In this document: positions 29,222-38,079 of the stretch, piece by piece
Numbering within the stretch: position 1 is the stretch's first letter
Layout: every line of letters begins with the position of its first letter
Assembly (NCBI GenBank): GCA_004014935.1
Contig: CP025326.1
Location: 1,116,001-1,180,000 of the forward strand
Direction of reading: 5' to 3'
Source: Saccharomycopsis malanga
Lineage: Eukaryota; Ascomycota; Saccharomycetes; Ascoideales; Saccharomycopsidaceae
DNA: 64,000 nt
Notes under the pieces: model-generated
Database searches by the model: none
Seen by the model: only the letters and a program-made list of their open reading frames with translations
Told to the model about the DNA's origin: nothing
Program-made: the position numbers and the translations under genes

Positions 29222-30760
29222 ATGGCATCGCTATCAACGCTGTCGTCGTCGTCGTCCAAGAAGACAAATGATCTTACAAGTGAGCTTGAGCCCAAGGTAC
29301 GGTCTTTATTTGACCAAGCTGATGTGCTGAAACAAGGTCGAATTGACCGCTCCAATCTTGCTAGAGCGTTCAGAGAAGCAAACCATCCGTTGATCAACTC
29401 GAACCATCACATTGACCAGCTTTTCAAGACCATTGACGACAAGCAGGATGATTGGATAGATTACAATGAGTTCAAGGCATATTTTCAGAAAGCTGAGGCG
29501 GAGATTAAGGCTGCTTTTGACAACCTAGATAAGAACCATCACGGCTATCTCACGAGGAATGAGTTGAAGGACTATTTGGAGACCAAATTGCAATTAAAAC
29601 CAACCAGTCGAGACTTTGAAGAGTTTTTCAATAACTTGGATAAGGATCACGATGGATATGTCAACTATGACGAGTGGAGAAACCTTTTGCTTCTTGTGCC
29701 GCGTAACCAGGGCTCGCGTTTGAAGACAGTGTACAAATATTTCAATGAAGACATAGACTTGTCCTCTGATGGTGATATGACAGTTATCAATGACTTCTTG
29801 CGAGGATTCGGCTACTTTTTTTCTGGTGGTATTGCGGGTGTTATTTCCAGAACTTGCACTGCTCCGTTTGACAGAGTCAAGGTGTTTTTGATTGCCAGAG
29901 CTGACTTGTCATCAGTCTTTTTGACCAGAAAGGACGAGATAGTTAAACGTAGTGCAACCCATCCACCTTTAGAAAAGATAAGGTCTCCTCTAGTCAAGGC
30001 AGCCACAACCTTATATAGACAAGGGGGCTTGGCTTCGTTCTACGTAGGAAACGGGCTCAATTGCTTGAAGGTGTTCCCAGAGGCCGCAATGAAGTTTGGA
30101 TCTTTTGAAATTGCAAAAAACATCTTCACCAAAATTGAAGGGGTCCACGATAATAACGATCTTTCCAAGTTTTCAACATATTTGGCTGGTGGGTTTGCCG
30201 GTATGGTTTCCCAGTTTACTGTTTACCCTGTAGACACACTAAAGTACAGAATCCAGTGTGCACCATTGCAGGCTAAACGCAAAGGTGTCATCTTGCAAAC
30301 CGCAAAAAATATGTATAAAGAAGGTGGTTTCAAGCTTTTCTACCGTGGTATCTTCGTGGGGGTCACAGGCATTTTCCCTTACGCAGCAATCGACTTGGGA
30401 ACTTTTACAACAATAAAAAAGTTTTTAGTTGCCCGTCAAGCTCGTATGGAGAATAAAAACGAAGACGAAGTCAAACTTAGTAACTTTGTTGTTTTACCAT
30501 TGGGTGCCTTCTCAGGCACCGTGGGAGCTTGCGCAGTGTATCCTATTAATTTGCTTCGAACCAGATTACAAGCACAAGGAACCTTTGCCCACCCTTACAG
30601 ATACACGGGTTTTATGGACGTCTTTAGCCAGACAGTCAAACGGGAGGGATACCCAGGTCTTTATAAAGGATTGGTTCCAAACTTGGCAAAGGTCATTCCT
30701 GCTGTCAGTATTACCTACTTAGTGTTTGAAAATATGAAAACCAGCTTGGGATTGGCTTAA
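29222..30760 (+). CDS. SAL1: Ca2+-regulated mitochondrial ATP-Mg/Pi carrier (SCaMC type)
   Basis: 512 aa, ATG start. N-terminal regulatory half with EF-hands: a weak first one (DVxKQGRIDRSN), then IDDKQDDWIDYNEF, LDKNHHGYLTRNEL and LDKDHDGYVNYDEW, the last two being canonical. The C-terminal half is a mitochondrial carrier with three repeats marked by APFDRVKV, YPVDTLKYRIQ and YPINLLRTRLQ (P-x-D/N-x-x-K/R motifs). Sal1 exchanges ATP-Mg for phosphate across the inner membrane in a calcium-dependent way. Residue 36 is a CTG codon (29327-29329) at position 3 of the first EF-loop, where a side-chain ligand (D/N/S) is expected, which supports CTG=Ser. Length matches the family (about 500 aa). Confidence 0.93.
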   Translation: MASLSTLSSSSSKKTNDLTSELEPKVRSLFDQADVLKQGRIDRSNLARAFREANHPLINSNHHIDQLFKTIDDKQDDWIDYNEFKAYFQKAEAEIKAAFDNLDKNHHGYLTRNELKDYLETKLQLKPTSRDFEEFFNNLDKDHDGYVNYDEWRNLLLLVPRNQGSRLKTVYKYFNEDIDLSSDGDMTVINDFLRGFGYFFSGGIAGVISRTCTAPFDRVKVFLIARADLSSVFLTRKDEIVKRSATHPPLEKIRSPLVKAATTLYRQGGLASFYVGNGLNCLKVFPEAAMKFGSFEIAKNIFTKIEGVHDNNDLSKFSTYLAGGFAGMVSQFTVYPVDTLKYRIQCAPLQAKRKGVILQTAKNMYKEGGFKLFYRGIFVGVTGIFPYAAIDLGTFTTIKKFLVARQARMENKNEDEVKLSNFVVLPLGAFSGTVGACAVYPINLLRTRLQAQGTFAHPYRYTGFMDVFSQTVKREGYPGLYKGLVPNLAKVIPAVSITYLVFENMKTSLGLA

Positions 30761-31586
30761 GGCTTTCTTTACCGGTGGCATCTGCTTTTTTTAACGGTGA
30801 AGCTCAGTCTTCTCTGGCACTGGTGCCTTTTTATAGTGTTTCTGCATATTCTGTTTTCGTTCTAATCTACTCTTTCATGTTTTCTTTTGCATCAGTCTCT
30901 TCCCTTCTGTCATACCTTACTGTTTATACGTTGCATCCCCAGTCAGTGTTCTTTACTACTATCTCCAAAGCTATCAAAATTTTAACTGTTGTTAGACACA
31001 ACTTACAGGTAATTTTTCCCAGATTTCTGAGTTTTATGTTTTGGTCTGTTTTACAAACTTTGAGAAAAGAATGTCGCCATACATAACTGTAGTCAAATAT
31101 TTTCAGCTCAGGGTATGGCTAGTTTATACAGGTGTGCTATATTAAATGCTTGTTAATTCCTGATATCAACCCGTTATAAATTTGCTACCATCTTTTTAGC
31201 CATATTTTTAATTGATGAGGTGTAATAGCTAGATTTACAGCCGTCGCGAACATTATTTTTGCTCAGAGACTTATTTCACATTTCATTACATGTTAACTTT
31301 AAGCCTTTTGAACAAATTTGTTTGCTAAATTCTTAATTGTTCATTTTCTACTACAACTTTATTGGCCAGTAATAAGCGCATTGTGTCTATATGCCCTGTA
31401 ATAAAAAACCATTATGATACTACACTCAAATGGTAAGCATGGCTAAAAAACTAACAATGAAAGTAAGCTAAAACACTGTTTTCTCTCAACTTTGAAAAGA
31501 GCCAAAAAATCATTATAGTATAAAAACTCAACTGTAGTTTTCAATGTTTTCATCTACTTGTAGCGCGCATAGCAAAAGTGAAAAAT

Positions 31587-31596
31587 AGCTCATCGC
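31587..31596 (-). promoter_or_regulatory. PAC motif upstream of RRT14
   Basis: Minus-strand GCGATGAGCT matches the PAC consensus GCGATGAGMT of ribosome-biogenesis genes (bound by Dot6/Tod6 in S. cerevisiae). It is about 123 bp upstream of the RRT14 ATG. Confidence 0.75.
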
Positions 31597-31598
31597 AT

Positions 31599-31613
31599 AA
31601 AAAAAATTTTTTT
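31599..31613. promoter_or_regulatory. RRPE motif upstream of RRT14
   Basis: An A8T7 block containing AAAAATTTTT, the rRNA-processing element (Stb3-type). It is 2 bp from the PAC motif, the usual close pairing in the ribosome-biogenesis regulon. Confidence 0.65.
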
Positions 31614-31718
31614 ATAGCATGCATGCAACACTGGTACGTAGTACATACCAGTGCATACTTTACAATTTTAGGAACAACCACTATTGGTAGAATACTATAA
31701 TACTGATAGGCTATCATT

Positions 31719-32393
31719 ATGGGATTCAAATCTGAAGCATCGAAAGCTCAGGCGGTGTCTTCTATCAACAAGTTGCTTGGCAATGTATTGCCGACTGCAC
31801 AGCCAGTGTCTATAACAGGTAATCAGGAACCCAAAGATAAGCAAAAGAAACAAGTCTCTATCCAGACCATTAATGAAACTTTCTACGGGTTGGAGAATTC
31901 TAAATTGACTCCACAAGAATTGCTCAAATTGAAAAAGAAAAAGAAAGCTGCTAAGAAGCAGTTGATAAGGAGACAGCGTGAATTGAATTCCAAGGTTCAA
32001 AAGGAAGCTACCATCAATAATATCAAAAAGCACATAAATAAAGTGGAAAGTCAGTCGAAAGGCGGCAAAAGTTATGAAAAGAAGGATTATCAGCTAGAAG
32101 AAGATGAAAAGAAGCTTGTGAATTCGTTGATCGACCGTAATGTGGAGGTTTTGAAATCGTGGGAGAATTCAGGTCTGGCGGAAGCTGAGCTTGGGCAGTT
32201 GCAAAATGAAATTTTGGTTTTTAAGAATGCTGGCAAGGAAATTAAACAAAGACAGAACAAGAAGAGAACCAAGGAGTTTAGCATGGAGCAGAAAATCAAT
32301 GGTAAGATTAGAAGAGGCCACGCGTTCCCAGGTTTGACTCCTGGTTTGGCACCAGTTGGTTTGGAGGACAGTGACGACGAGGAAAGTGATTAA
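31719..32393 (+). CDS. RRT14: ribosome-biogenesis/rDNA transcription regulator Rrt14
   Basis: 224 aa, ATG start, highly basic with an acidic tail. The C-terminal block HAFPGLTPGLAPVGLEDSDD is nearly the same as the end of S. cerevisiae Rrt14 (PGLTPGLAPVGL followed by acidic residues), and the N-terminal SxxNxLLxNxLP pattern (SSINKLLGNVLP, residues 14-25) also matches. The central KKKKKAAKKQLIRRQRE segment suits a nucleolar RNA-associated protein. Rrt14 affects rDNA transcription and is co-expressed with ribosome biogenesis; the PAC/RRPE pair upstream independently supports this. Length is similar to the 206-aa yeast protein. Confidence 0.88.
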   Translation: MGFKSEASKAQAVSSINKLLGNVLPTAQPVSITGNQEPKDKQKKQVSIQTINETFYGLENSKLTPQELLKLKKKKKAAKKQLIRRQRELNSKVQKEATINNIKKHINKVESQSKGGKSYEKKDYQLEEDEKKLVNSLIDRNVEVLKSWENSGLAEAELGQLQNEILVFKNAGKEIKQRQNKKRTKEFSMEQKINGKIRRGHAFPGLTPGLAPVGLEDSDDEESD

Positions 32394-33578
32394 TTGTAGT
32401 AGTATGGTCTTGGTAATATATGTTGCATTTGTTCATTAGCTTTTTCTGGTAGGTATTTTAGTTTATGTCGGCTTTACCTATCTAATAGTCACCTGTATTT
32501 TCGGGTATATGAGCACATTGGAATGTTGTTTATTTGTTGGCAGATTTGAGAGATGTTCTTAGCTCATTTTTATTCAGTTTGGGTGCAATTTGTCTCCTGG
32601 AGTCTTTAAGAGACTCCTCAAAGGAATATAAGGGCATATTTTGACATTCTGTTTCTATACATATAGAGGTTTAATTAGGCGGTTTTCCTCGAGACACAAC
32701 TCAAACGTTGAAAGTGCTGGATATCAGCTTTGGTCTTTATCTATGTTACTCGCCATCAGTGAGGCGAATCTTCTTAACTTCTCTCTTCGCTAGATTTTAG
32801 TTGGTTTGGGGTTAGTTTGACAGACATAAAAGCCGGATATCTGGTAAGAAATATTTTCTGTATTCAATTACAAAATTGACAAAGTCTCATATCAGAGTAT
32901 AAAAGTCTTAACAAACATGCTGTGTTATGTATCTGTATCAGTTAAACTTCTATATGCTTCTAGTCCTATGGTCAGATCGACTGGTTATCTCAAACTCCGC
33001 TTTTTTTATGTTTTGCTCTTGTTACAGTTGTTGTCTTAGCACTTCCTATTTTATTTACTAATTCCTATTGGCTAAATTTATCAGGCAATACTCAAGCCAT
33101 TGACTAATTTCCTCTTTCCGTTACCTTTACGAGTCTACACAGTTATCTATAGCCTTCTATTACCCTTTTAGGTCTCTCACTGTTCTAATCACTATTTGAA
33201 ACTTTACTTCCTGCTTTATTTTGGACTTTTTCTATCATTTTATATAGTGGGTTACGTTTTTACCCATTCTCCGTTCAAAACAAATCCATCTTAATATTAC
33301 AGTATCGTTTTTTTATACACTTTATCAATTACACCTCCTATTTGATAAGCTATTATTGTATAACAATGTGCTACCTGTCTTTTGAGACGGTTTTCGGCTG
33401 ACAGCTACTAATGTCATCAAATTTACTTGTCTCAATGTATCTCTACAGGCACATAGCCCACTTTGGTTATTCAAATTTTATCGGTGCTTAAATATAATAT
33501 GCAATTCTACAAAGTAAACGTCTTCCGTAAATACGTAAATTAAAAAGTATTAACCTATGTTTCCATGTCCATATATTG
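32394..33578. other. intergenic between RRT14 and the 43-aa ORF, nothing recognised
   Basis: About 1.2 kb of AT-rich DNA with many CT/T-rich runs. No ORF, repeat copy or RNA gene was recognised. Confidence 0.4.
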
Positions 33579-33710
33579 TCAACTCATGATCATATAGAAA
33601 CCAGCCCCAGCAGCGCCTGCGTACCCGGTCGCGATATTCCCAAAGAGGAAAAGTAAGGCCAAAATCACAGCCCAGCAAAAGTACCCATGAGAGAATGCCC
33701 GTTTAAGCAT
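33579..33710 (-). CDS. 43-aa hydrophobic small protein, family unknown
   Basis: ATG at 33710-33708 to TGA at 33581-33579, 43 aa. It starts MLKRAFSHGYFCWAVILALL and continues FLFGNIATGYAGAAGAGFY, then MIMS. There is one clear transmembrane helix (about residues 10-24) followed by a Gly/Ala-rich G-x-x-x-G-like stretch suited to helix packing. The segment is distinctly GC-richer than its flanks and contains no CTG codon. A TATATAAG box lies on the same strand at about 33755-33762, some 45-50 bp upstream of the ATG. I do not recognise the family; a small subunit of a membrane complex is one possibility. It is divergent from BST1. Either a real short gene or a conserved-looking accident; the composition and TATA favour the former. 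Confidence 0.5.
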   Translation of the reverse strand: MLKRAFSHGYFCWAVILALLFLFGNIATGYAGAAGAGFYMIMS

Positions 33711-33754
33711 ACTAATGAGAAGAGAAACTTCAACGGCGGGTTGGCTGAGCTGTC

Positions 33755-33762
33755 TTATATAA
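33755..33762 (-). promoter_or_regulatory. TATA box for the 43-aa ORF
   Basis: On the minus strand the sequence reads TATATAAG, upstream of the ATG at 33710. The spacing is short but acceptable for a yeast gene with a brief leader. It could also contribute to the divergent BST1 promoter. Confidence 0.35.
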
Positions 33763-33930
33763 CTGCGCGATTTGGGTGACTAGTAGTATTCGCAGCGCCT
33801 AATTAACTGAGTGGAGAGAAACTTCTAGGGTGAGCGGCCTAGGGTTTTTTATTTTGTCAATATTCGATCGATCATTGAACGGTATAGAGCTTGTCAGCGC
33901 CAAAAGCTGTGCTTTCTTCCCGTTTGGCAA

Positions 33931-36900
33931 ATGGCAAACAACAGCAACAGCCCCAAAGGGGTGCTATGGTACATACACCAGACGATGCAGACACACCGAC
34001 AGAACAACACGTTGATTCAGTTGAAGATACTCAGCAGCCTTGCGGCAATAGGAATTGTGCTTTTTTTCATCATCTTCCAATCCTTTGTCGCCAAGCTCGA
34101 TGGTGCTGATGCCCCAGAGTGCCGGATGTCCTACATGTCTCCGGCATATGCGAAACTCAGTGGATTTGACATGTCCCATACAAGATATGCTTCCAAATAC
34201 TCAATGTACTTGTATCGTGAACAGGGCAAGGACGCCAATCCAGATGGCCTGCCTAGTGGCGAGTTTCTTACAGGGGTTCCTGTGCTTTTCATTCCAGGCA
34301 ATGCCGGCAGCTACAAACAAGTCAGGGCACTTGCTGCTGAATGTGCCAATCTTTACTTTGATGAGTATCATAACAGACCAAATAGCAACTTGAACGCCCA
34401 TGCCAAGAACTTGGATTTTTTCACTGCAGATTTCAATGAAGATTTCACTGCCTTCCACGGAAGAACTTTGCTTGACCAAGCTGAATATCTCAATGATGCA
34501 ATCAAGTTTATCTTGTCTCTCTACCGTAATAGTGCCTCGCCCACCGACTCTGTCATTGTTGTAGGCCATTCTATGGGCGGTATTGTAGCCAGAACAATGA
34601 TCACATTGCCTAATTATGTAAACAATTCCATCAATACATTTGTCACGTTAGCTGCTCCTCACGCAGCTGCTCCAGTCACATTCGATGGCGATCTTATGAA
34701 AGTATATAGCTCTATCGACAATTTTTGGAGATATGGCTTTATCGAAGAAAGCAAAGCCAAGAAACTGGACTTGCAAACCGTGAAACTAGCTAAAAGTAGG
34801 CTAAACCATGTGTCTTTGATATCAATCACAGGAGGATTGATGGACACGGTCTTGCCAGCAGATTATACCAGTATTAAAGGCTTGATTCCAGACTCTCATG
34901 GTTTTACAGTCTTCACCACTGGTACTCCAGGTGTATGGACTCCAATAGACCATTTAGCAATTGTTTGGTGTGACCAGCTCAGAAAAGCATTGGCCAAAGC
35001 ATTACTTGAGATTGTCGATGAAAACGGCAGCAGCAAGACTTATAATTTAACCAAGCGAATGTCAATTTTCAAGAAACAGTTTCTTTCTGGTTTTGAAGAT
35101 TATCTTGTTCAGGAACACGAAGAGTCCAAAGGAAAAGACGCTCAGTTCAGTGTCAAGTTAAAAGTCGACAATGATCAAATAATATCTGCTATGCCTGGTG
35201 AACGGTCGTTGATCACTCCTAGTTTCCAGCCGAGTCATTTTAAAAGAGGCCAAAGAAGTCCAAAGATGAATTTCTTCCATTTGCCTGAAAACAAACAAGA
35301 AAACTATGAGTTTTCTGCTCTTAGTTCATTATCTTTTGAAAAAGCTTCTAATTTTGGGAAGTCCACTAAACCACTTGCTCTTCTTTGCAAATCATCAAAG
35401 AGCGATGACGGCATTGAATCTATGACCTTGGTAGATTTCACTGATGACGCGACTAGTAAAAAAGTAGAGTTGGATTGTATTGATGTGTCCACCAGCGCTC
35501 GCCTTGTGCCTAGAAGCGCAAAAAGTACAGTATCTGCCAGCGAATCTTCTCTAGGAGGAAAATTCCCTGGCTATAATGTCCTACAATTCAATTCCACCAC
35601 ACTTGCTAACTATGAATTAGTGGTCATTGGCGAATCTCCTTCATTCAATAGCTTAGAAAACGGTCGTGATTTCATTGTTGCGGACTTGGCTAAATCTGAA
35701 CTAGCTAACATTGAAGTGGGAGCCAAATTCTGGCGTTTTTTGCTTTTTGGCGTCGATATAGCTCTTCCCGCTAAAAGACCTTTGGCTGTAGATGTCAGCA
35801 TTCCTTCTATTTGGAGCAGTTTGATTGCTTACAAGCTCAAAGTTGTCAGAAACTTTGATGCCTCAGAAGATCCCGAGAAAGAACGGTTTGGGCCTTTGAT
35901 TAGACAATGGATTTCAGGCATATTTGAAACCAAATGGCTAGTAGGATCAAACAACGAACCGGAAAAGTTGATAACTTTACATAGTGTTGCTCCTTTCGTT
36001 CCTTTCGAAAGTACCAAGACTCGCAACTCCTTACATCTACAAGTATGGTCTGACTCTATGAGCATCAAAAACAAACTCACTATGAAACTCCAAGTGGATA
36101 TTCTATCTAGTTTGAGATTGTTAGTCATGAGATTCAGATTAGTTATTGGAACTATACCAGTGGCCATTTCGTCATTAGTGTTGGCCATCCAGTATTGGAA
36201 CTACAACAAAACCGGTAACTACATTTCCTTTGGCGATGGGTTGTTGGTTGTTTGTAAACCTAAAGTCTTGTTAGTTATTTGTGGAGCCTTATCTGGTTTG
36301 TCATTGATTCTTTCAAACAGTTTTTTCCAAACTTTGTTTTATCTCATCGATCCCATAGGTTTACAGAACGCTAACGATAGACATTTGATATCCGACAACA
36401 TCAACTTGAACCCCTTTTTCCTAGGCTTGGAGGAAGACGTGCTATGTATTTTTGGTCCACTATTTTTCATCATTTCTCTTGGTCTTGTCTGGGCTGTCTA
36501 CAACTTGACTCTCTTTATTTCCTACTTGATTTCCTCCTTGTATCTCAAACTGGTTCACAAGTTTTCTTACAAGAGAACCAATATAACTTTGGCAAGTGAA
36601 GGGATCCTCAAATCAAAACGTCGCATCATTGGAACAATATTCATCATTGTTTCTAGTTCCTTCTACTTTCCTTATCAATTTGCTTACGTGGTCATAACTC
36701 TTGTACAAGCTACTGTGTGCGTAAGAGCGGAGATCAGATACTTTCTTCTTGAAAGTCCCTCCGCTATGACCATTGATAAACCAAGTTTACGTAATGATGT
36801 TATTAACTTTAAGAACTTTAACATATCCCTCTTGATGCTTATGCTTTGGATATTGCCTATCAATGTGCCTGTGCTAATTGTTTTCATACACAATTTTGCC

Positions 36901-37260
36901 CTTAAATGGCAAACACCATTCTCTTCTCATCACAACTTCCTTTCAATAGTGTCAATATTCATCATTATTGAGAAGAATGTTAGTGGTAGATTGCCCCCAA
37001 GAGTCATGTCTGCAGCAGGCCAGATATTAACCCAATTGATCCTCGGTTACATTGTGTTCTACTCTCTTGTGTTTGGTGTCAGACACGCTTGGTGGTTACA
37101 TTATTTGCTAAACTTTTTCTGCTCATGGCTCGTGTTTGTCAGTCTTGATATTTGGGGAGCTAATACTAGTCAATTAAACCTCGACCTGTTGAAACCTAAA
37201 GATCCAGAAAAACTTAAAGCTCGAAACCCCTACGCAGGAATGACCTCGAAGGTTTACTAA
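33931..37260 (+). CDS. BST1: GPI inositol-deacylase Bst1
   Basis: 1109 aa, first ATG of the region. Bst1 removes the inositol acyl chain from GPI anchors in the ER, needed for ER exit and quality control of GPI proteins. After a cytosolic N-terminus there is a membrane segment at about 34-52 (AAIGIVLFFIIFQSFVAKL). It is followed by the luminal alpha/beta-hydrolase with VPVLFIPGNAGSYKQVRALA and the lipase motif VVGHSMGGIVART (nucleophile Ser214). The C-terminal third has several membrane helices (IGTIPVAISSLVLAIQYW, VLLVICGALSGLSLIL, IIGTIFIIVSSSFYFPYQF, LLMLMLWILPINVPVLIVFI). Length agrees with fungal Bst1 (about 1030-1100 aa). Confidence 0.95.
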   Translation: MANNSNSPKGVLWYIHQTMQTHRQNNTLIQLKILSSLAAIGIVLFFIIFQSFVAKLDGADAPECRMSYMSPAYAKLSGFDMSHTRYASKYSMYLYREQGKDANPDGLPSGEFLTGVPVLFIPGNAGSYKQVRALAAECANLYFDEYHNRPNSNLNAHAKNLDFFTADFNEDFTAFHGRTLLDQAEYLNDAIKFILSLYRNSASPTDSVIVVGHSMGGIVARTMITLPNYVNNSINTFVTLAAPHAAAPVTFDGDLMKVYSSIDNFWRYGFIEESKAKKLDLQTVKLAKSRLNHVSLISITGGLMDTVLPADYTSIKGLIPDSHGFTVFTTGTPGVWTPIDHLAIVWCDQLRKALAKALLEIVDENGSSKTYNLTKRMSIFKKQFLSGFEDYLVQEHEESKGKDAQFSVKLKVDNDQIISAMPGERSLITPSFQPSHFKRGQRSPKMNFFHLPENKQENYEFSALSSLSFEKASNFGKSTKPLALLCKSSKSDDGIESMTLVDFTDDATSKKVELDCIDVSTSARLVPRSAKSTVSASESSLGGKFPGYNVLQFNSTTLANYELVVIGESPSFNSLENGRDFIVADLAKSELANIEVGAKFWRFLLFGVDIALPAKRPLAVDVSIPSIWSSLIAYKLKVVRNFDASEDPEKERFGPLIRQWISGIFETKWLVGSNNEPEKLITLHSVAPFVPFESTKTRNSLHLQVWSDSMSIKNKLTMKLQVDILSSLRLLVMRFRLVIGTIPVAISSLVLAIQYWNYNKTGNYISFGDGLLVVCKPKVLLVICGALSGLSLILSNSFFQTLFYLIDPIGLQNANDRHLISDNINLNPFFLGLEEDVLCIFGPLFFIISLGLVWAVYNLTLFISYLISSLYLKLVHKFSYKRTNITLASEGILKSKRRIIGTIFIIVSSSFYFPYQFAYVVITLVQATVCVRAEIRYFLLESPSAMTIDKPSLRNDVINFKNFNISLLMLMLWILPINVPVLIVFIHNFALKWQTPFSSHHNFLSIVSIFIIIEKNVSGRLPPRVMSAAGQILTQLILGYIVFYSLVFGVRHAWWLHYLLNFFCSWLVFVSLDIWGANTSQLNLDLLKPKDPEKLKARNPYAGMTSKVY

Positions 37261-38079
37261 TATCCTTTTATTTGCCAACACTTTTTTTTTACATGATTTC
37301 TCTTTTCTTTTGATTTTTAAATTTTCCATCACCCATTGTTTCATTTGTACATTTACACATTTCGTTTTGATTTTCTTTGTTTATGGCATTAATCAATTTT
37401 TGTCCTAACCATTTTTTGTTTAGCTAAATCCTCATATTTGCAACTTTTCTTCTTGTTATGTTCTCTTGTTACAGCTTGTTTCGCACTATTAATTTTTTTT
37501 TTTTAGATCTTTGTTTTCAATGTTTGTTTGACAATCTTACATTATACATTCTTCATACTTTCTTCTGCTATTATATTCTTTTGATTTCTAATTTAATTTC
37601 AAATAATGTTTTGTTTCCAAGAAACAGTGTCGTTTTCTTGTATTGAAATGCAGTTGTTTTTCTGTATTGATAAATATATTTTACTCGTGTGCTAGGATAT
37701 TGACTGAATTACCTAAGTACAATGTCTTTTTGGCTTTAAGTTAATTCTAATCTTTTTGCCTTTCTTCTATTGTATTAAAGTTCATTTCGAAACAAGTACT
37801 CCCATTCCCAACTGCAATCGTCTGTTTTCGCTTACAGAAATGAGTCATTTCAAAAGATAATCATTTTCGATAGAGAGGCCAGACTTACAAAAAGTGATCC
37901 AAGACATTGTGCTTTTATTTCTATGGAGAAAACAATGCAAACGAATAAACGTAGAAAAAATACATGAGTATTCAAACATAAGTAGTCTTGACACATGATA
38001 ATCTATGAAATAATGGATTTTAATGGTTTTATAATGAACGAAATAGAAGTAACAGATAGATTGTACAAACCAGAACCCA
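37261..38079. other. convergent 3' region BST1/PRK1
   Basis: About 820 bp, T-rich on the BST1 side and A-rich towards PRK1 as expected for two facing 3' UTRs. No ORF above background, no repeat copy. Confidence 0.45.

Larger units (their letters stand above)
30761..31718. other. SAL1 3' flank and RRT14 promoter
   Basis: About 960 bp, T-rich after SAL1. The 103-codon frame at 30775-31086 begins with GTG and is low-complexity, so it is rejected. The RRT14-proximal 150 bp carry the PAC and RRPE motifs and a near-perfect inverted repeat, listed separately. Confidence 0.5.

Noticed and set aside
30775-31086. 103-codon frame after SAL1
   Set aside because: Starts with GTG and is encoded by T-rich 3' UTR sequence.
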